From Cladopsammia gracilis (Eukaryota > Cnidaria > Anthozoa > Scleractinia > Dendrophylliidae): a stretch of 64,000 nt of DNA. The notes under the pieces are model-generated. The model saw only the letters and a program-made list of their open reading frames with translations, was not told where the DNA came from and searched no databases. Below are positions 31,894 to 43,397 of the stretch, one piece after another; the first letter of the stretch is position 1, and every line of letters starts with the position of its first letter. The stretch is taken from NCBI GenBank assembly GCA_022457155.1, contig JAJGOT010000416.1:388501-452500 (forward strand), given 5' to 3'. A program made the position numbers and the translations under genes.

Positions 31894-32249
31894 TGTTTTA
31901 AGAGCAAAGAGTTTAGAGCAGCGAATTAAAGGACAATAAGTGTAAAGAAGACCATGACTGACTTTTGGCATCGGAACTATGCTTGAACGCATCGCATTGC
32001 ATTTTCAAATGCAAACAGATTGCGATATGATTTAAACAGCAAACTTAAAGAGATTTATTCTTGCTGATTTTGTTTTCGAGAGACTTTCAACTCATTCGCA
32101 ACGCATAATTTAGTGCACTCCATGACAATGCTCTTGTGGAGTCAACCCACAAAGGGCTCTAGTTACGAAAATAATGGCCGATGCCAAAGTGTTAATATAT
32201 CGATTTAAGTTATAATTAGTAAATTTATCCTCAATTGGACCAGTCACCG
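31894..32249. repeat. Duplicated intronic segment (paralog of 21294-21593)
   Basis: Aligns with the segment described at 21294; lacks the TTAA element. Its continuation after 32249 is displaced to 35160 by a PLE insertion. Confidence 0.8.
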
Positions 32250-32346
32250 TGAGTGATATCGATAAATAAATGTGTCCTGTGCAGCGTTTATTGAAGTTAC
32301 GTGAAAAAGTGTTAAGTTTAACGTTGCAAAAAGTGTTAAAATTGAA

Positions 32347-32382
32347 ACTAGACGTTTCGGCAATGCTGCCTTCATCAGTAGT
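32347..32382 (-). ncRNA. Hammerhead-like motif of the second PLE
   Basis: Minus strand: ACUA, CUGAUGA, AGGCAGCAUUGCC (stem II GGCA/UGCC with one unpaired A), GAAAC, GUC, UAGU. Stem I is ACUA/UAGU, and stem III reduces to ACGU, which could form only between two molecules. The core is intact apart from the unpaired base at the stem II entrance, so activity is less certain than for the one at 3885-3927. Confidence 0.55.
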
Positions 32383-32479
32383 AAAAATTTGTTCATTGCT
32401 AACGTGTGCGAAAACTCAAAAAAATTCAAATTCACGCGTGCGCGAAGAAAAGCGTGCGCAAGGCTAGCATACGAGTTAA

Positions 32480-33256
32480 CTATGAAACGCCAAAGTCTTG
32501 GTTCAAACCACTCGGCGCCAAAGTCTTGTAATTGAAAATGAACCGCATTTCTTTGCGTCTCCTCCTGATCTGGTCACCTAGATTCGCTTTAATTACCGCT
32601 ACCATCTTGTCGCTGCGGTTGTGGTTTGGTCTCGTAAAATGTTCAGGCACTGGCAGCGAAACTTTCTTTTTGATCACATCCAATCGGTGTCCACGGAAGC
32701 GGTCTCCAAGACGACGGCCCGTCTCTCCAATGTAGACAATTGCAGGGCATTTACGGCATGAAATGCAGTAGACCAATTGGCTTGTGATGCACGTATAATG
32801 TCCCCAGATCTTGATGTGTCCATTTGTAGTTCTAATACTGTCACTGGAATTGATGAAAGGGCAAGTTCGGCAGTCACGTCGGTTGCATGGAAACGTACCT
32901 GCCTGACGTTGGAGATCTGACGGCAAACTGCTATGGACTAGCCACTCCTTGTTTTGTCATCGCGTAAGATGGAATAGTTTCGCAGAAGGATGTTACAAAC
33001 GTCGACGTTTTTGGGGTGGTATGTGATGACCAGAGATGGGCGGTCGACGGCAGTGTCATTTCCGGGAGTGATGTCAGGTAGATTGTCTCTTCGTTTTGCT
33101 TCCGCTCGGACACGTGCTCTTGTTATAAGGTCATGAGGATAGCCACATGCCGCAAAATATGTCTCCATGGTTGTTGCTTTATTGTGAAAATCATTGTCAA
33201 CACTGCAGATCTTTCGCAGCAGTAGAAAATGACTATATGGAATGGATGAGTTACAC
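32480..33256 (-). pseudogene. PLE C-terminal part with GIY-YIG nuclease, frameshifted
   Basis: The minus strand reads NLPDITPGNDTAVDRPSLVI and NVDVCNILLRNYSILRDDKT, then after a one-base shift near 32950 continues EWLVHSSLPSDLQRQAGTFP, the Cys motif CNRRDCRTCP, then VYCISCRKCPAIVYIGETGR with RLGDRFRGHR, the GIY-YIG core, and stops at 32480. The RT domain is missing, replaced at 33261 by a MITE. It belongs to a PLE lineage different from the one at 4019-5773, judging by the CxxxxCxxC and IGETGRRL signatures. Confidence 0.82.
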
Positions 33257-33260
33257 CTTG

Positions 33261-33434
33261 CATAGAAAAATGAAAAATGTAAAAACGAAAAATGAAAAAA
33301 AAAGGCCAATAGGAATTAATTAGACACACAAATAACAATAGTCGCTGCACGCTTAATCGTGCTGCGTGTCGCTCTGAATGATGATTAAGCTAATTAATTC
33401 CTATTTGGCATTTTTCATTTTTCATTTTTCTATG
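33261..33434. mobile_element. MITE with AT-rich TIRs
   Basis: CATAGAAAAATGAAAAATG on the left and CATTTTTCATTTTTCTATG on the right, with a second inner pair around AATAGGAATTAATTAG. It interrupts the PLE copy. Confidence 0.75.
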
Positions 33435-35041
33435 ACAACATTACTGCAATTAGGTGTAAATAACAGCAGTACTTAAAGCTTTTCTTCTTTCTTTTTCAGC
33501 GCGATGTTCTCCTGTACTTGTTAAGTCTTGTACAGTCCTTTCGAACGCCAGTCCACACATACAACATTCTCGTCTCCAGAGCTCAACCAAACGAAACGAG
33601 AGCTCTGGAGACAAAATGCGCACACGAAAGGTTTTAATATATATAGATAGGCTGAGCCTAACAGCGTAGCACTTTGAACAAGTTTAACTAAGTTGAAACT
33701 TAACTAAGGTGAAAGGTCGAAAGCACAAGAATTAAAATTGACGACCGGGCTATTTTTCAGTTTTAGCAATTCTCAAAAACAGTAAGCTTAAGCTTAAGGC
33801 TTATTACCCGACAGTCTGCACAGTACATTTAGACCGTACAAAAGTTCACAAAACAACTTTTCTCTGTCTAGAATAACTAGTACGACTACTTTCCGAATAA
33901 AATACAGTTGTTGTTTGCCAAAAATTGCCCGAGAAGCTGATTTGGAAATCCGAATTGCAAAAATACACAAAAATATTTGCATAAGGTGACGCGAGTGAAG
34001 TCTAAGTCTTGTTTTGTTTCCATAAAATCGCTTTTCAATCTATGTAATGAATGAACAAACACATAAAAATGGACAACACAATCTTCTTTCGACAAATTTG
34101 ATTCAAATCTCCATTAGTTTATGTTTAAAAGCAAAACGCGTACCATTTTCATATAGCGCATCAAGCTGCCTTCGATGAAATTTAAGAAATTGATACAACT
34201 GAAGTTAAGCTCGTTTTAATTAAAATAATTCTCCAAAACTACACAAGAACATAAAGAAAAAGTCAATCACAGTTTGATATCAACATAAATTCCCATTGAA
34301 AAATGTAATCTGTTCAGTTTACCTATGAGTCCCTCGCTTGCTTGTTAATTCTCAATAAAATCTCAGCCCTTTGGTTCTGAAATCCGTAACAAAAACAAAC
34401 ATATCTCCCCGCATTGAAAAACATATGAAGTTCCTCGAAGCAAGATTTTATCCCAGAAAGCTCTTCTTTTTCTACTAAAGCGGCTTCTGAGTATCCCTTA
34501 ATTAGAATCCCTGTCTTGAGTAGCAAACCGCGAAAAAATGCAGGGAAATAACGACTTTACTTGTCCGCTAAACACTGACCAGCGAAAGATCCAAACTTTT
34601 TAAAACATGTCTACCGAGATGACGGCTGTGTAGCCGCACGTAAAACAAAGCCGCAAAGATCCCGGATGTTGATGACGTCGTACGCGCATTTTTTGCGAAG
34701 TCATACGCGCCCGCGAGCTAGCCCAAAGCGTACGGCGTTCGGCGGCGGGCACACAACGCGCCCGCGAAACATTCCGCTAGCCATGACCATGAAAAATGAC
34801 GGGCATGGGTTCTATGAGTATGGGGCTGCGCAGCCGGGCCGAAGTGCTGCGCTATTATTTCCGGTTTCTGGTATTGAGCAAGCGCAATAGTACGTTAATG
34901 CATTAGGCATGCGCTGGACGGATGTCGTGGATTTTACGACATCCGGAAGGTGCTGTTCCCAGAGCCTTCGTTTTTTCCGCTGACCAAACCAAACGAAGGC
35001 TCTGGGGACGAGAATGACACGTTAGCAACGAACACATTTTT

Positions 35042-35077
35042 ACTACTGATGAAGGCAGCATTGCCGAAACATCTAGT
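35042..35077 (+). ncRNA. Degenerate hammerhead-like motif (third PLE end)
   Basis: Same layout as 32382-32347 but the cleavage triplet reads AUC and the ACGU stem III is lost (GAAACAUC). Probably inactive. Confidence 0.45.
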
Positions 35078-35159
35078 TTCAATTTTAACACTTTTTACAG
35101 CGTTAAACTTAACACTTTTTCACGTAACCTTGAGTGATATCACAAACTTAAATAACCTC

Positions 35160-35810
35160 GTCCCCAGGCCCTTCTCCGTTTTCAAATCATGGGGCGGGCA
35201 TAGAAACTCCAAGCTGCCAAAATAATCGTGGAGTATAGTTTTGTCACGTGACACAATGAAATTATGTTTTCAGAGAATTAGTAGCCGTGTTTTTTTCCTG
35301 GCAATCTGAAACTGTTGATTATACGAAAAGTAGACATTCCATCATGCTTTACATGACGTCTGAAACCGTTGATTATACGAAAAATAGACATTTCATCAAG
35401 TTTTACGTGACAATTCGTCGTCATTTCCTTCCTTTTAGGCCCCGTCCGCACGTATCCGGATATTTTTGAATCCGCAACTTTTTTTGTTGCGGATTGGCCT
35501 TCCGTCCACACGTATCCGGCGAATTCGGGCAAATACGATTCGAATACGCTACGTGTGGACACGAATATTTTCTAATCCGTAGCAAAAAAGTTGCGGATTC
35601 AAAAATATCCGGATACGTGTGGACGGGGCCTTAATTAGAAGAGAAGCAGTAAACTATAACTACCAATTATGACACAAAAATGAATTCAAGAAAAATATCA
35701 ACTTGCAACTGATAATCATATTACAGTAGGACGGAACAAGGACACTTCTTTTCTTTAAACGAATTGCTTATTCATTTACTAATGCGTTCTGCCACGGGGA
35801 TGTGAGGTTG
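35160..35810. repeat. Duplicated intronic segment (paralog of 22311-22375 and 23595-23960)
   Basis: Begins CCCAGGCCCTTCTCCG and continues collinear with the other copy; contains the TTA-flanked MITE at 35438-35630 and a 50-bp local duplication (GTTGATTATACGAAAA(G/A)TAG twice). Confidence 0.75.
35438..35630. mobile_element. PIF/Harbinger-type MITE
   Basis: TTA at 35435-35437 and 35631-35633 flank 193 bp with TIRs GGCCCCGTCC(G/A)CACGTATCC of about 46 bp. The paralog near 23778 reads CTTTTAATTATAAC without it. A TTA duplication points to PIF/Harbinger. Confidence 0.88.
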
Positions 35811-36169
35811 TTTGTCGCAGTCATAATCTGCTATAAGCATAATTACACATTAAAAGGTCATTTTCAATTGTTTTGGCATAACGGACTCAGTTTTAAAACA
35901 CGGTGGTTGGCTCGCCAATATATTTTCCCTGCATAATTCTTGTTTGAACGGTACTAAGTAATTGTTGATATTGTCTTGGGCTGAATGCCAGTGCGTTGAT
36001 ATTATTCCAAGGTAGGAGTTAACTTAAAGCAAAACAGTGACCAAACTAAAATAATCACAGAAAGCGTTTTGCATCTCTTTGCTTTTGTCTTTCACTCTTT
36101 GCACCTTAATATCATGTTGTAATAATTGCTACGTGTACTGAAAGTTTGAGATCAATGTAACTTATTTAC

Positions 36170-36304
36170 CCAACACAGGATGGCTGCAGTTTTTTCCACT
36201 TCCTATGTAAGGGTGGTTACACGAACAGCTGTAGGACCCCACAGTGTTTGTACATGAAGCAAAACTGTGGCAGTCGTGAATACCACTGACACATTCATCG
36301 AAGT
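36170..36304 (-). CDS. Exon: second calcium-binding EGF domain
   Basis: Acceptor TTAATTTCCCCAG, donor TTGG|GTAAATAAG, phase 1 on both sides, 135 nt. It encodes DFDECVSGIHDCHSFASCTN, TVGSYSCSCNHPYIGSGKNC and SHPVLG: six cysteines and the D-x-D-E-C start of a cbEGF repeat. The Asn and aromatic positions for calcium binding are present. Confidence 0.92.
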
Positions 36305-36399
36305 CTGGGGAAATTAAAAGCAATGCATTAATAAGATTCTGCGAATACAGCCCGCTCTCTGCTCCCGGCCGCTAGGGGCGTTCGCGCGAGGCTATAATG

Positions 36400-36860
36400 A
36401 GATATTAAAGCTATTTATACGTGAGGAATAAGCCGCGGCTTACATTAGTCGCGGCTTATGTAGCCGCGAACTGACCGTATTCAGTTGCATCTTCAAATCG
36501 CGTGTGTAAACTAGAGGAAATTTTGGTGTGATTTGGGCACGATTTATTGTAAATTATATGTTAGACAGGACTTTATTCAAACTGACAATTATGCTAAATT
36601 AGATATTCCTGTAAAAATATGTGGTAAACTAAAATAACTAAAAATAAATAACTAAATAAATAAATAAATTTGTCACGGGAAGTCGCGGAGGTTTCACCGA
36701 TGCAGCTAGGCGGCAATGTTTGGGAAATCACAGCAAATTGCAACAAATATCGTACCTGAATCTCACAGAAATCTCCGCTGGTTTACACTTGCGACAAAAG
36801 TTGTGTTGGAGAGCGCGACAAAAATCGCATCAAAAATCGCATGTGTTAACGGGCCTTAAC
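36400..36860. other. Intron sequence with a GC-rich short palindrome
   Basis: TAAGCCGCGGCTTA and CGCGGCTTATG near 36430-36465 form a short dyad. No gene seen. Confidence 0.4.
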
Positions 36861-37012
36861 GAGTACGTGGCAGGTGTATTGATTTGAGTATTCATGTCAT
36901 GCCATGTCCTTTCACAAACCGATCGAGGAGCTCTTCAGTACCAACAATTTCATCTACATGTACACATCCGTTTTCTTTCATTACACAACCTTAAAGTTTG
37001 TTCTTTCCTCAC

Positions 37013-37135
37013 CTCTGCAAGTTTTGCCATCACCAGAGAATCCGGCCTTGCAAGTACAGCCATAAGAGCCACGGGTATTCTTGCAGTTTGCATTGACGTC
37101 ACAGACGGAGGGAGAAGCAGTGCACTCGTCAACAT
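37013..37135 (-). CDS. Exon: first calcium-binding EGF domain
   Basis: Acceptor TTTGTTAAG, donor CAGAG|GTGAGG, phase 1 on both sides, 123 nt. It encodes [40 protein letters not shown] and R: the classical six-Cys cbEGF with D-V-D-E-C. Confidence 0.95.
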
Positions 37136-37230
37136 CTTAACAAACAGAAACAACATAAACAAAAAACCGACAAAGGATTGAAACATTGTAGGCGGCGGCA
37201 CGAGAAGTCGGCAGTGAAGTTGAGGGGAAC

Positions 37231-37281
37231 CGAAAGAAAGAGAAAGAGAAAGAGAAAGAGAGAGAGAGAGGGAGAGAGAGA
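37231..37281. repeat. (GA)n-rich microsatellite
   Basis: GAAAGA followed by GAGAAA and GAGAGA runs. Confidence 0.9.
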
Positions 37282-37789
37282 TTCATGTGAGTATTTGATA
37301 GCAAATACGGAAGGTGAGTATTTGCTGCAAAGAGTCGGTGTTTGTTACCGTAGCAAATACGGAGGGCAACTCTTTACTATAAAAAGTAAGTATTTTCTTT
37401 TAATACCGGAGGAAACTCGGAATTTAATTTTTCCTTTCTAAAGTAATGAGGTAATTGCAAGAGTTGAAGTATATCCGCTCTTAATTGATGTAACTTAACT
37501 CTTACTTTAGCTTAAAAGACTAAGTAAGCGAATTTTCGGTATCAAAAATTAAATTTCTAGTGGAAAGGACTTCAATATTATTAGTATCGCGTAAGCAAGA
37601 AAGTGGTGCGCGCAGTGGTGGCGGGTACGGTTGAACAGTGCAACAGTGGTCTAGGCACCAGACGGGAGGACAGCAAATCAGATCGACCAGGTCACGGTGA
37701 ATGGTAATTTGAGAACATCAATACTAGACACTAGGGTAATGGCAGACAATATACAGTGACCACTATCTTGTCAGAACCAGAATAAGACT

Positions 37790-38773
37790 AATGTTGGCGA
37801 TAAATGAGGGGGTGAAGAAAGGAAGAGAGAAGAGAGAACGGCAGAAGCAAGGAACTGTACAACATAACAAAGACGATCACCGGGAAATAGAAGAGAGAGG
37901 TGGAAAGGTTGAAGGACAAACAAAGTGCGCAGAAGACAGAAGCAGGGGAAAGGTTGCAGTGATGGGATGAGATGGGAACACTATAGTGAAGTATTAAACA
38001 AAACAGAGAAAACCCATGCAGTGAACACAGTGGAAGAAGACGAGATAGACGAGGCGGAAGAGATCGAGGAAATATACCTAAGAAGATGGCGAAAGCAGTA
38101 GGTAAATCACGCACTGAAGAGGACAAAAAAGGGAAAAGCAGCCGGGATAGATGAAATATTCCCGGACCTCCTAAGGGCTGATGTGGAGGAGACCCCAAGC
38201 GGACTGACTAGGTTGTACAAAAAGCTATGGAATGTTGAGAAGTGGCCAGTAATGTGGAAAAAAGTAGAAGACTCATTGTCAAAATACTCAAGAAAGGTGA
38301 CTTACGTTCATGTAACAACTGGGGAGGATTGACTTTATTACCGGTCATCAGCAAGGTATTCTGCAGGATGATGCTGAAGCGGATCAAGATGGGTGTAGAC
38401 AAAAAGTTTACAAAAGATCAGCGTGTGGAACATCAAGAGGAGCTACTGGATACCAAACAAGATGGTGAGAGTGATAGCAGACACATACGAGGGCTTCGAA
38501 TGTGCCGTTATCGACGTAAATGAGACATCGGATTGGTTCAAGATTCGGTCCGGAGTAAAGCAGGGCTGTGTAATGTCAGGATGCTTACTCTTACTCACTA
38601 TAGTCAAGACTGGGTCATGAGAAACACAGCTGCAAACAAGAGAAAAGGGATACGATGGAACCTCACGGCGGTACTGGAAGATCTCAGTAAGATCTCGATT
38701 TCGCAGACAACATTGTGCTACTGTGTCATGCAGGTTTAACGACCTGAGTGAGAAGACTGAGAGATTGACTCGT
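37790..38773 (+). pseudogene. LINE reverse transcriptase, first part
   Basis: Plus-strand fragments in changing frames: ELYNITKTITGK (37840s), DEIDEAEEIEEIYLRRW (38040s), KKGKAAGIDEIFPDLLRADV (38125), DLRSCNNWGGLTLLPVISKV and FCRMMLKRIKMG (38300s), PNKMVRVIADTYEGFECAVI and WFKIRSGVKQGCVMSG (38455-38585), and FADN (38700), a mutated FADD box. This is the finger-palm core of a non-LTR retrotransposon RT. It stops at ...EKTERLT near 38773, where a foreign block begins, and resumes at 46477. Confidence 0.82.
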
Positions 38774-39239
38774 GACGGAAGTTTTTACCACTTCGGACTA
38801 TTTTATGCATCAGTCAATTGAAACCCCTGCCCCCCCCGACCCCCGGGACATAGCGGGGAATTTAACATTTGTCTGGTGTAAAAAATCCCCTAATTTCCCC
38901 GCCCCAAAGCCAAGTAGTTTGTTAAAAGCCCCGCATAGCGGGGCATTAGAACTTCAGAACAAAATAAACACAACTCGATTTGGGTTTGCTGGTCTCAGCC
39001 GAACTCGTCCCAACAGGCGTATTAAACGTTTTTAATAATTCTACCCTTAGGACGTGGGACTGATAGACATTCCTCAGTGACTACATTCTAATACGATCCT
39101 GGTGCGTATATCAAACGTTTCATAAAACAAGGCCGATTTAATTATTTAAATTAAAACTCGCGTACCTGCCTGGGTATAAAAACGCCAACAAAATTCAAAT
39201 TCAACGGAATGAGAACAGTCTTCACTGCCATTCCCTAAG

Positions 39240-41560
39240 ACTCAAATATAGTAGTAACTGACGAGATTCACTGAAAGAATCGAAACTGCAGTCTTTCTTG
39301 AGAAAACCAGCAACATAGCAGAAAACACAACTCTTGACGAAAATGGACTCCTTGCCTGCAGCCCATCAGTGCTCCAAGATATCCACCCTCCCGAAGACGA
39401 TAACTTCAACTTGGATGAAGATGATGAAATAACGAGCGCTCATGACGATCATCGGACCGCCAAAATGAGAGACTGCGCAAACAGCCAAGGAAGCGCCAAT
39501 GTGACCCGCAGGGAACTTAGGAGCGAGCTGTACCAAAGAAAAGACCGCGCAGTATCGTACAAGAAACCATCGAGGACATAGAAACGAAAAACAAACAAAA
39601 AAAAAAAACAGAAGGATCTATAGGCAAGCTGCAAACGCACAGAGATTATGACACTTGTCCTAAGACTTTGCGCCGCGCCGGATGAAGAGTTCAAACTGCA
39701 CTAAACTCACGGCATCCTAAAAGGCGCAGAACAAAAATATTTAGACGCGCTCATCAAGTTCCATTACCTGCGAGTCGAGAGAAACAAAATCAAAGTAAAA
39801 AAACTTGAGCAACAGATTCGTAGAAGCACTGATATAAATAAAATCAAAGATAAGGCACTTTCTCACCAGCCAGAGAAGCAAATGATTTAGAATTTCATGG
39901 ACAAAAAATAGCAGATAAAAGAGAATGGAGGAACTCAACAAAATGATGTGTCGCTTACAGAAGCAAAACAATAAAGAGAATGACTCTTATTCCAGTCTCT
40001 TCTCTGTGTATACAGATAAACATAAGAGGGAAAGGGCTGTGAAAAAACGAAAGATAAGAAACAAAAGACACCATGAGCGGAGAATCAAATTGAGGCAAGA
40101 TATAGATCAAAACACAACAGAGGCAATGAAAAAAACATATCAAAAACCTCTCAGATCACGAAATGACACGCGACCAAAATAACTTATTGTCACGTGGGCT
40201 TAACTTCCAACACAACTGACTAATGAAAGTCACGTTAGAAGAGAGTTCTTAAAAGATTTTAACGCATTTGCAAGGCGAATACACCTTAAGTACATCTTTC
40301 ACGGGCAGGATAAAGAGCCACACCCCTTTCATGTCAAATCAAACTTGAAACCACCAGTTCAACGTTCGGTTGCACTAGAAACATATCTAGAAGAGGTTAA
40401 AATACAACTTGCAGAGATAAATATAGACAAGTCGAAAAACAACTTGCCTGCTGAAGAACGCCAAGCCATAAAATAACTCAAAGATAACAAAGAAATAAAT
40501 ATAAAGCGAGCTGACAAAGGCTCCACCACTGTCATTTTAAACAAACAAGACAAAATACGCGAGGGGCAGACGCAACTGGACGTTGAAAAAAATTACAAAC
40601 CCCTGGAAACACCCATGGTAGTAGAAACTGCACGAAGAGTCAAAGAACTCATAAAAGAACTCTACCAAGGAAACCATATCGATGAAATGACAGAAAAATG
40701 GCTATCCCTCACGCCAGAACCACCGAGAAATGGCAGTTGCCTTCGCAAATATCTTTATGTCTGCGGTCGACACGCCTTATAAGTCGAAGTCCCACCCGAA
40801 CCACTAGGATCCACTAGTGTGCAAAAGATATATTGACGATGTGTTCTCTTTATGGGACATAAGCAAAGAGGAAATGGCTTATTCATTGAACTAGCAAACA
40901 ACCATCACCCGACCATGAAGTTCATGAGTGATATCTCAGAAACAGAAATCATTTTTCTGGATACCTGTATATACAAGGGCGACAGGTTTAAGAAAGAATA
41001 TATTCTTGATGTAAGAACGCACTTCAAACCGACAGAAACTTTTCAATATACCCATTTTTCTTCTTGCCACCCTCCAGGGGTCAAGAAAGGATTTATCAAG
41101 GGCGAACCCTGTGAATACTTAGAACTAACTCCTCATGCAAAGACAACTTTTGAGGAAAATATAAGCCTCTTCAAACAAAGACTTTGTTCAAGAGGCTACC
41201 CGATAACCTCATAGACAAAACGCTCTCAGAAGTCAAACATCACGAAAGAATGTCGGCTTTGAAAAAGAAATCGAAAACAAACAAAATAATATTACTGTTT
41301 GTAACATAATAGAGCCCTTCTGTGCCAAATTTAAAAACCATTTTAATGAACAAATGGTTTATTATAGTAAGGCAACCATTATTGAAAGAAATATTCAAGG
41401 AGCCTCCCATAATCCCCTACAGAGAGGGGAGTTTTTAAAAGACATACTCGTAAGAGTTATCAACTAGGATGTGAAGGTCATAGATACAATATATCGACCA
41501 ATAGGAGTCGCGTTTGGCCTGTCATTATTATTAACAGTCAAACGAGGCTTTTCCTTTAGT
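39240..41560 (+). pseudogene. Penelope-like RT relic lacking core and nuclease
   Basis: Readable plus-strand pieces: a helical N-terminal region (EQKYLDALIKFHYLRVERNK, 39730); DFNAFARRIHLKYIFHGQDK (40255); INIKRADKGSTTVILNKQDK (40497) and WLSLTPEPPR (40700). It then jumps to MAVAFANIFMSAVDTL (40735), losing RT motifs A-B, then KRYIDDVFSLWD (40820) with the YIDD catalytic box, and SETEIIFLDTCIYKGDRFKK (40940). Multiple stops, an internal deletion and no GIY-YIG. Lineage differs from the PLE at 4019-5773. Confidence 0.78.
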
Positions 41561-41618
41561 CCTTCATGTTAAATCCCCGCTGCTGTCCATGCTGCCGATA
41601 ATCCGTGCGTGCTGTTAA

Positions 41619-43393
41619 GGTGTTTCCCTCCAGTTTCCGTGTAGCCGCACCGACCGTTTTTGAGCGGCCGTTTAACTAACTTTCCTTTATTGAATTAGAA
41701 TGAAACTTACACAAAATATTGTACAAAGTTTGAAGTTTATAAGAATGTAACAATTTTAAAAATCAGATTTAAAATTGCGGAGATAAACGAGAAACATTGA
41801 AATCGCTTGAGTCCAAATTCCGAGCGATTGCGATGGCATCTAGAAAAATCAAAACTATTACAATAAACTATGACATATGGCAAACAAAATATCTAAAAAT
41901 TAGAAAATTTTGTCAAGCCGATTTTGAGTAAATCAGAAAAACATTTCGAACTTGTGATTTTGCATGTGTATGAACACATCTACAAATTCCTCAATTAAGC
42001 TTATAAAAGTTTAATATCTCAATCTCAAATTTACGCCAAAATGCGTGTTTAGTGTATGAGATGAAACTGTGAAAGTTTGAAAGCGTTTCTCGTTTTAGTT
42101 TTGGAGATTCGATTTTCTGCAGGAAACCGTAGTTTTTTGACTGAGTCCTTGATATTGTAGTTTTAGCACTTTTCTACATATTTCAAAAACCGCGAGATAG
42201 ATTTTTTTTAAACTTTTATGGTCATTTCTTTATAATATGAACAACATTGTCTCAAAGTTTCATCTTGATTGAAACATTGCAACATGGTCAAATAAAATAA
42301 TAAAGTTCACCTAAAATGTGATTGAGACTTTGTGCTTTGATTGCACGGTTGAAGGCGCACGTCGCAAAAGACGCTTTAATTAATTCAGGTGAAGTGTAAC
42401 GCATTTCTGCGTGTTGAGAATTATGCAAATCGCAATGACTTCTTTCTTTTCCCTACTGATTCAAAATGTCGAGAGAGTCCAGTGCACGTCAAATGCGAAT
42501 AAAAAACCTGCTTACAAATAAACGTCCCACTGAAATTCGTGGGAATGATAAAGATAACGTGGAACACAGCCCCTAACGTTACTCCGCAAAACATGATGGT
42601 CACGCAGAAATGCGTTGCGCTTCACCTGAATTAATTAATTAAAGCGTCTTTGTGCTCCTTCAACCGTGCAATCAAAACACAAAGTCTCAATCGCGTTTTG
42701 GGTGAACTTTATTATTTTATTTGACCATGTTGCAATGTTTCAATCAAGATGAAACTTTGAGACAATGTTGTTCATATTATAAAGAAATGACTATAAACAT
42801 TTAAAAAAAATCTATCTCGCGGTTTTTGAAATATGTAGAAAAGTGCTAAAACTACAATATCAAGGACTCAGTCAAAAAACTACGGTTTCCTACAGAAAAT
42901 CGAATCTCCAAAACTAAAACGAGAAACGCTTTCAAACTTTCACAATTTCATCTCATACACTAAACACGCATTTTGGCGTAAATTTGAGATTGAGAAATTA
43001 AACTTTTATAAGCTTAATTGAGGAATTTGTAGATGTGCTCATACACATGCAAAATCACAAGTTCGAAATGTTTTTCTGATTTACTCAAAATCGGCTTGAC
43101 AAAATTTTCTAATTTTTAGATATTTTGTTTGCCATATGTCATAGTTTATTGTAATAGTTTTGATTTTTCTAGATGCCATCGCAATCGCTCGGAATTTGGA
43201 CTCAAGCGATTTCAATGTTTCTCGTTTATCTCCGCAATTTTAAATCTGATTTTTAAAATTGTTACATTCTTATAAACTTCAAACTTTGTACAATATTTTG
43301 TGTAAGTTTCATTCTAATTCAATAAAGGAAAGTTAGTTAAACGGCCGCTCAAAAACGGTCGGTGCGGCTACACGGAAACTGGAGGGAAACACC
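41619..43393. mobile_element. 1.78-kb giant foldback flanked by TTAA
   Basis: TTAA at 41615-41618 and 43394-43397. Ends GGTGTTTCCCTCCAGTTTCC and its complement. The arms run about 790 bp inward with only occasional mismatches (for example CTGTGAAAG against CTTTCACAA) to a loop of about 190 bp (42410-42600) flanked by TTCAGGTGAAG(T/C)G. The loop has a minor frame with no similarity. Arms of this size and identity would be highly recombinogenic, suggesting a recent insertion. Confidence 0.92.
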
Positions 43394-43397
43394 TTAA

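Larger units (their letters stand above)
32261..35130. mobile_element. Composite insertion with two PLE ends in inverted orientation
   Basis: TGAGTGATATC at 32250-32260 and 35131-35141 is an 11-bp direct repeat bounding the insert. The left part is a minus-strand PLE (3' end outward, 32261-33256); the right part is a plus-strand PLE 3' end (about 34930-35130), also with its 3' end outward. The two ends share the hammerhead-like motif and the sequence GTTAAACTTAACACTTTTTC. Between them lie a MITE (33261-33434), a hairpin with AGCTCTGGAGAC arms (33565-33605) and repeat sequence related to 27075-27590. Inverted PLE dimers flanked by one TSD are a known arrangement for this class. Confidence 0.7.

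Noticed and set aside
37788..38198. 136-residue minus-strand frame rich in L and S
   Set aside because: Antisense of the LINE reverse transcriptase region.
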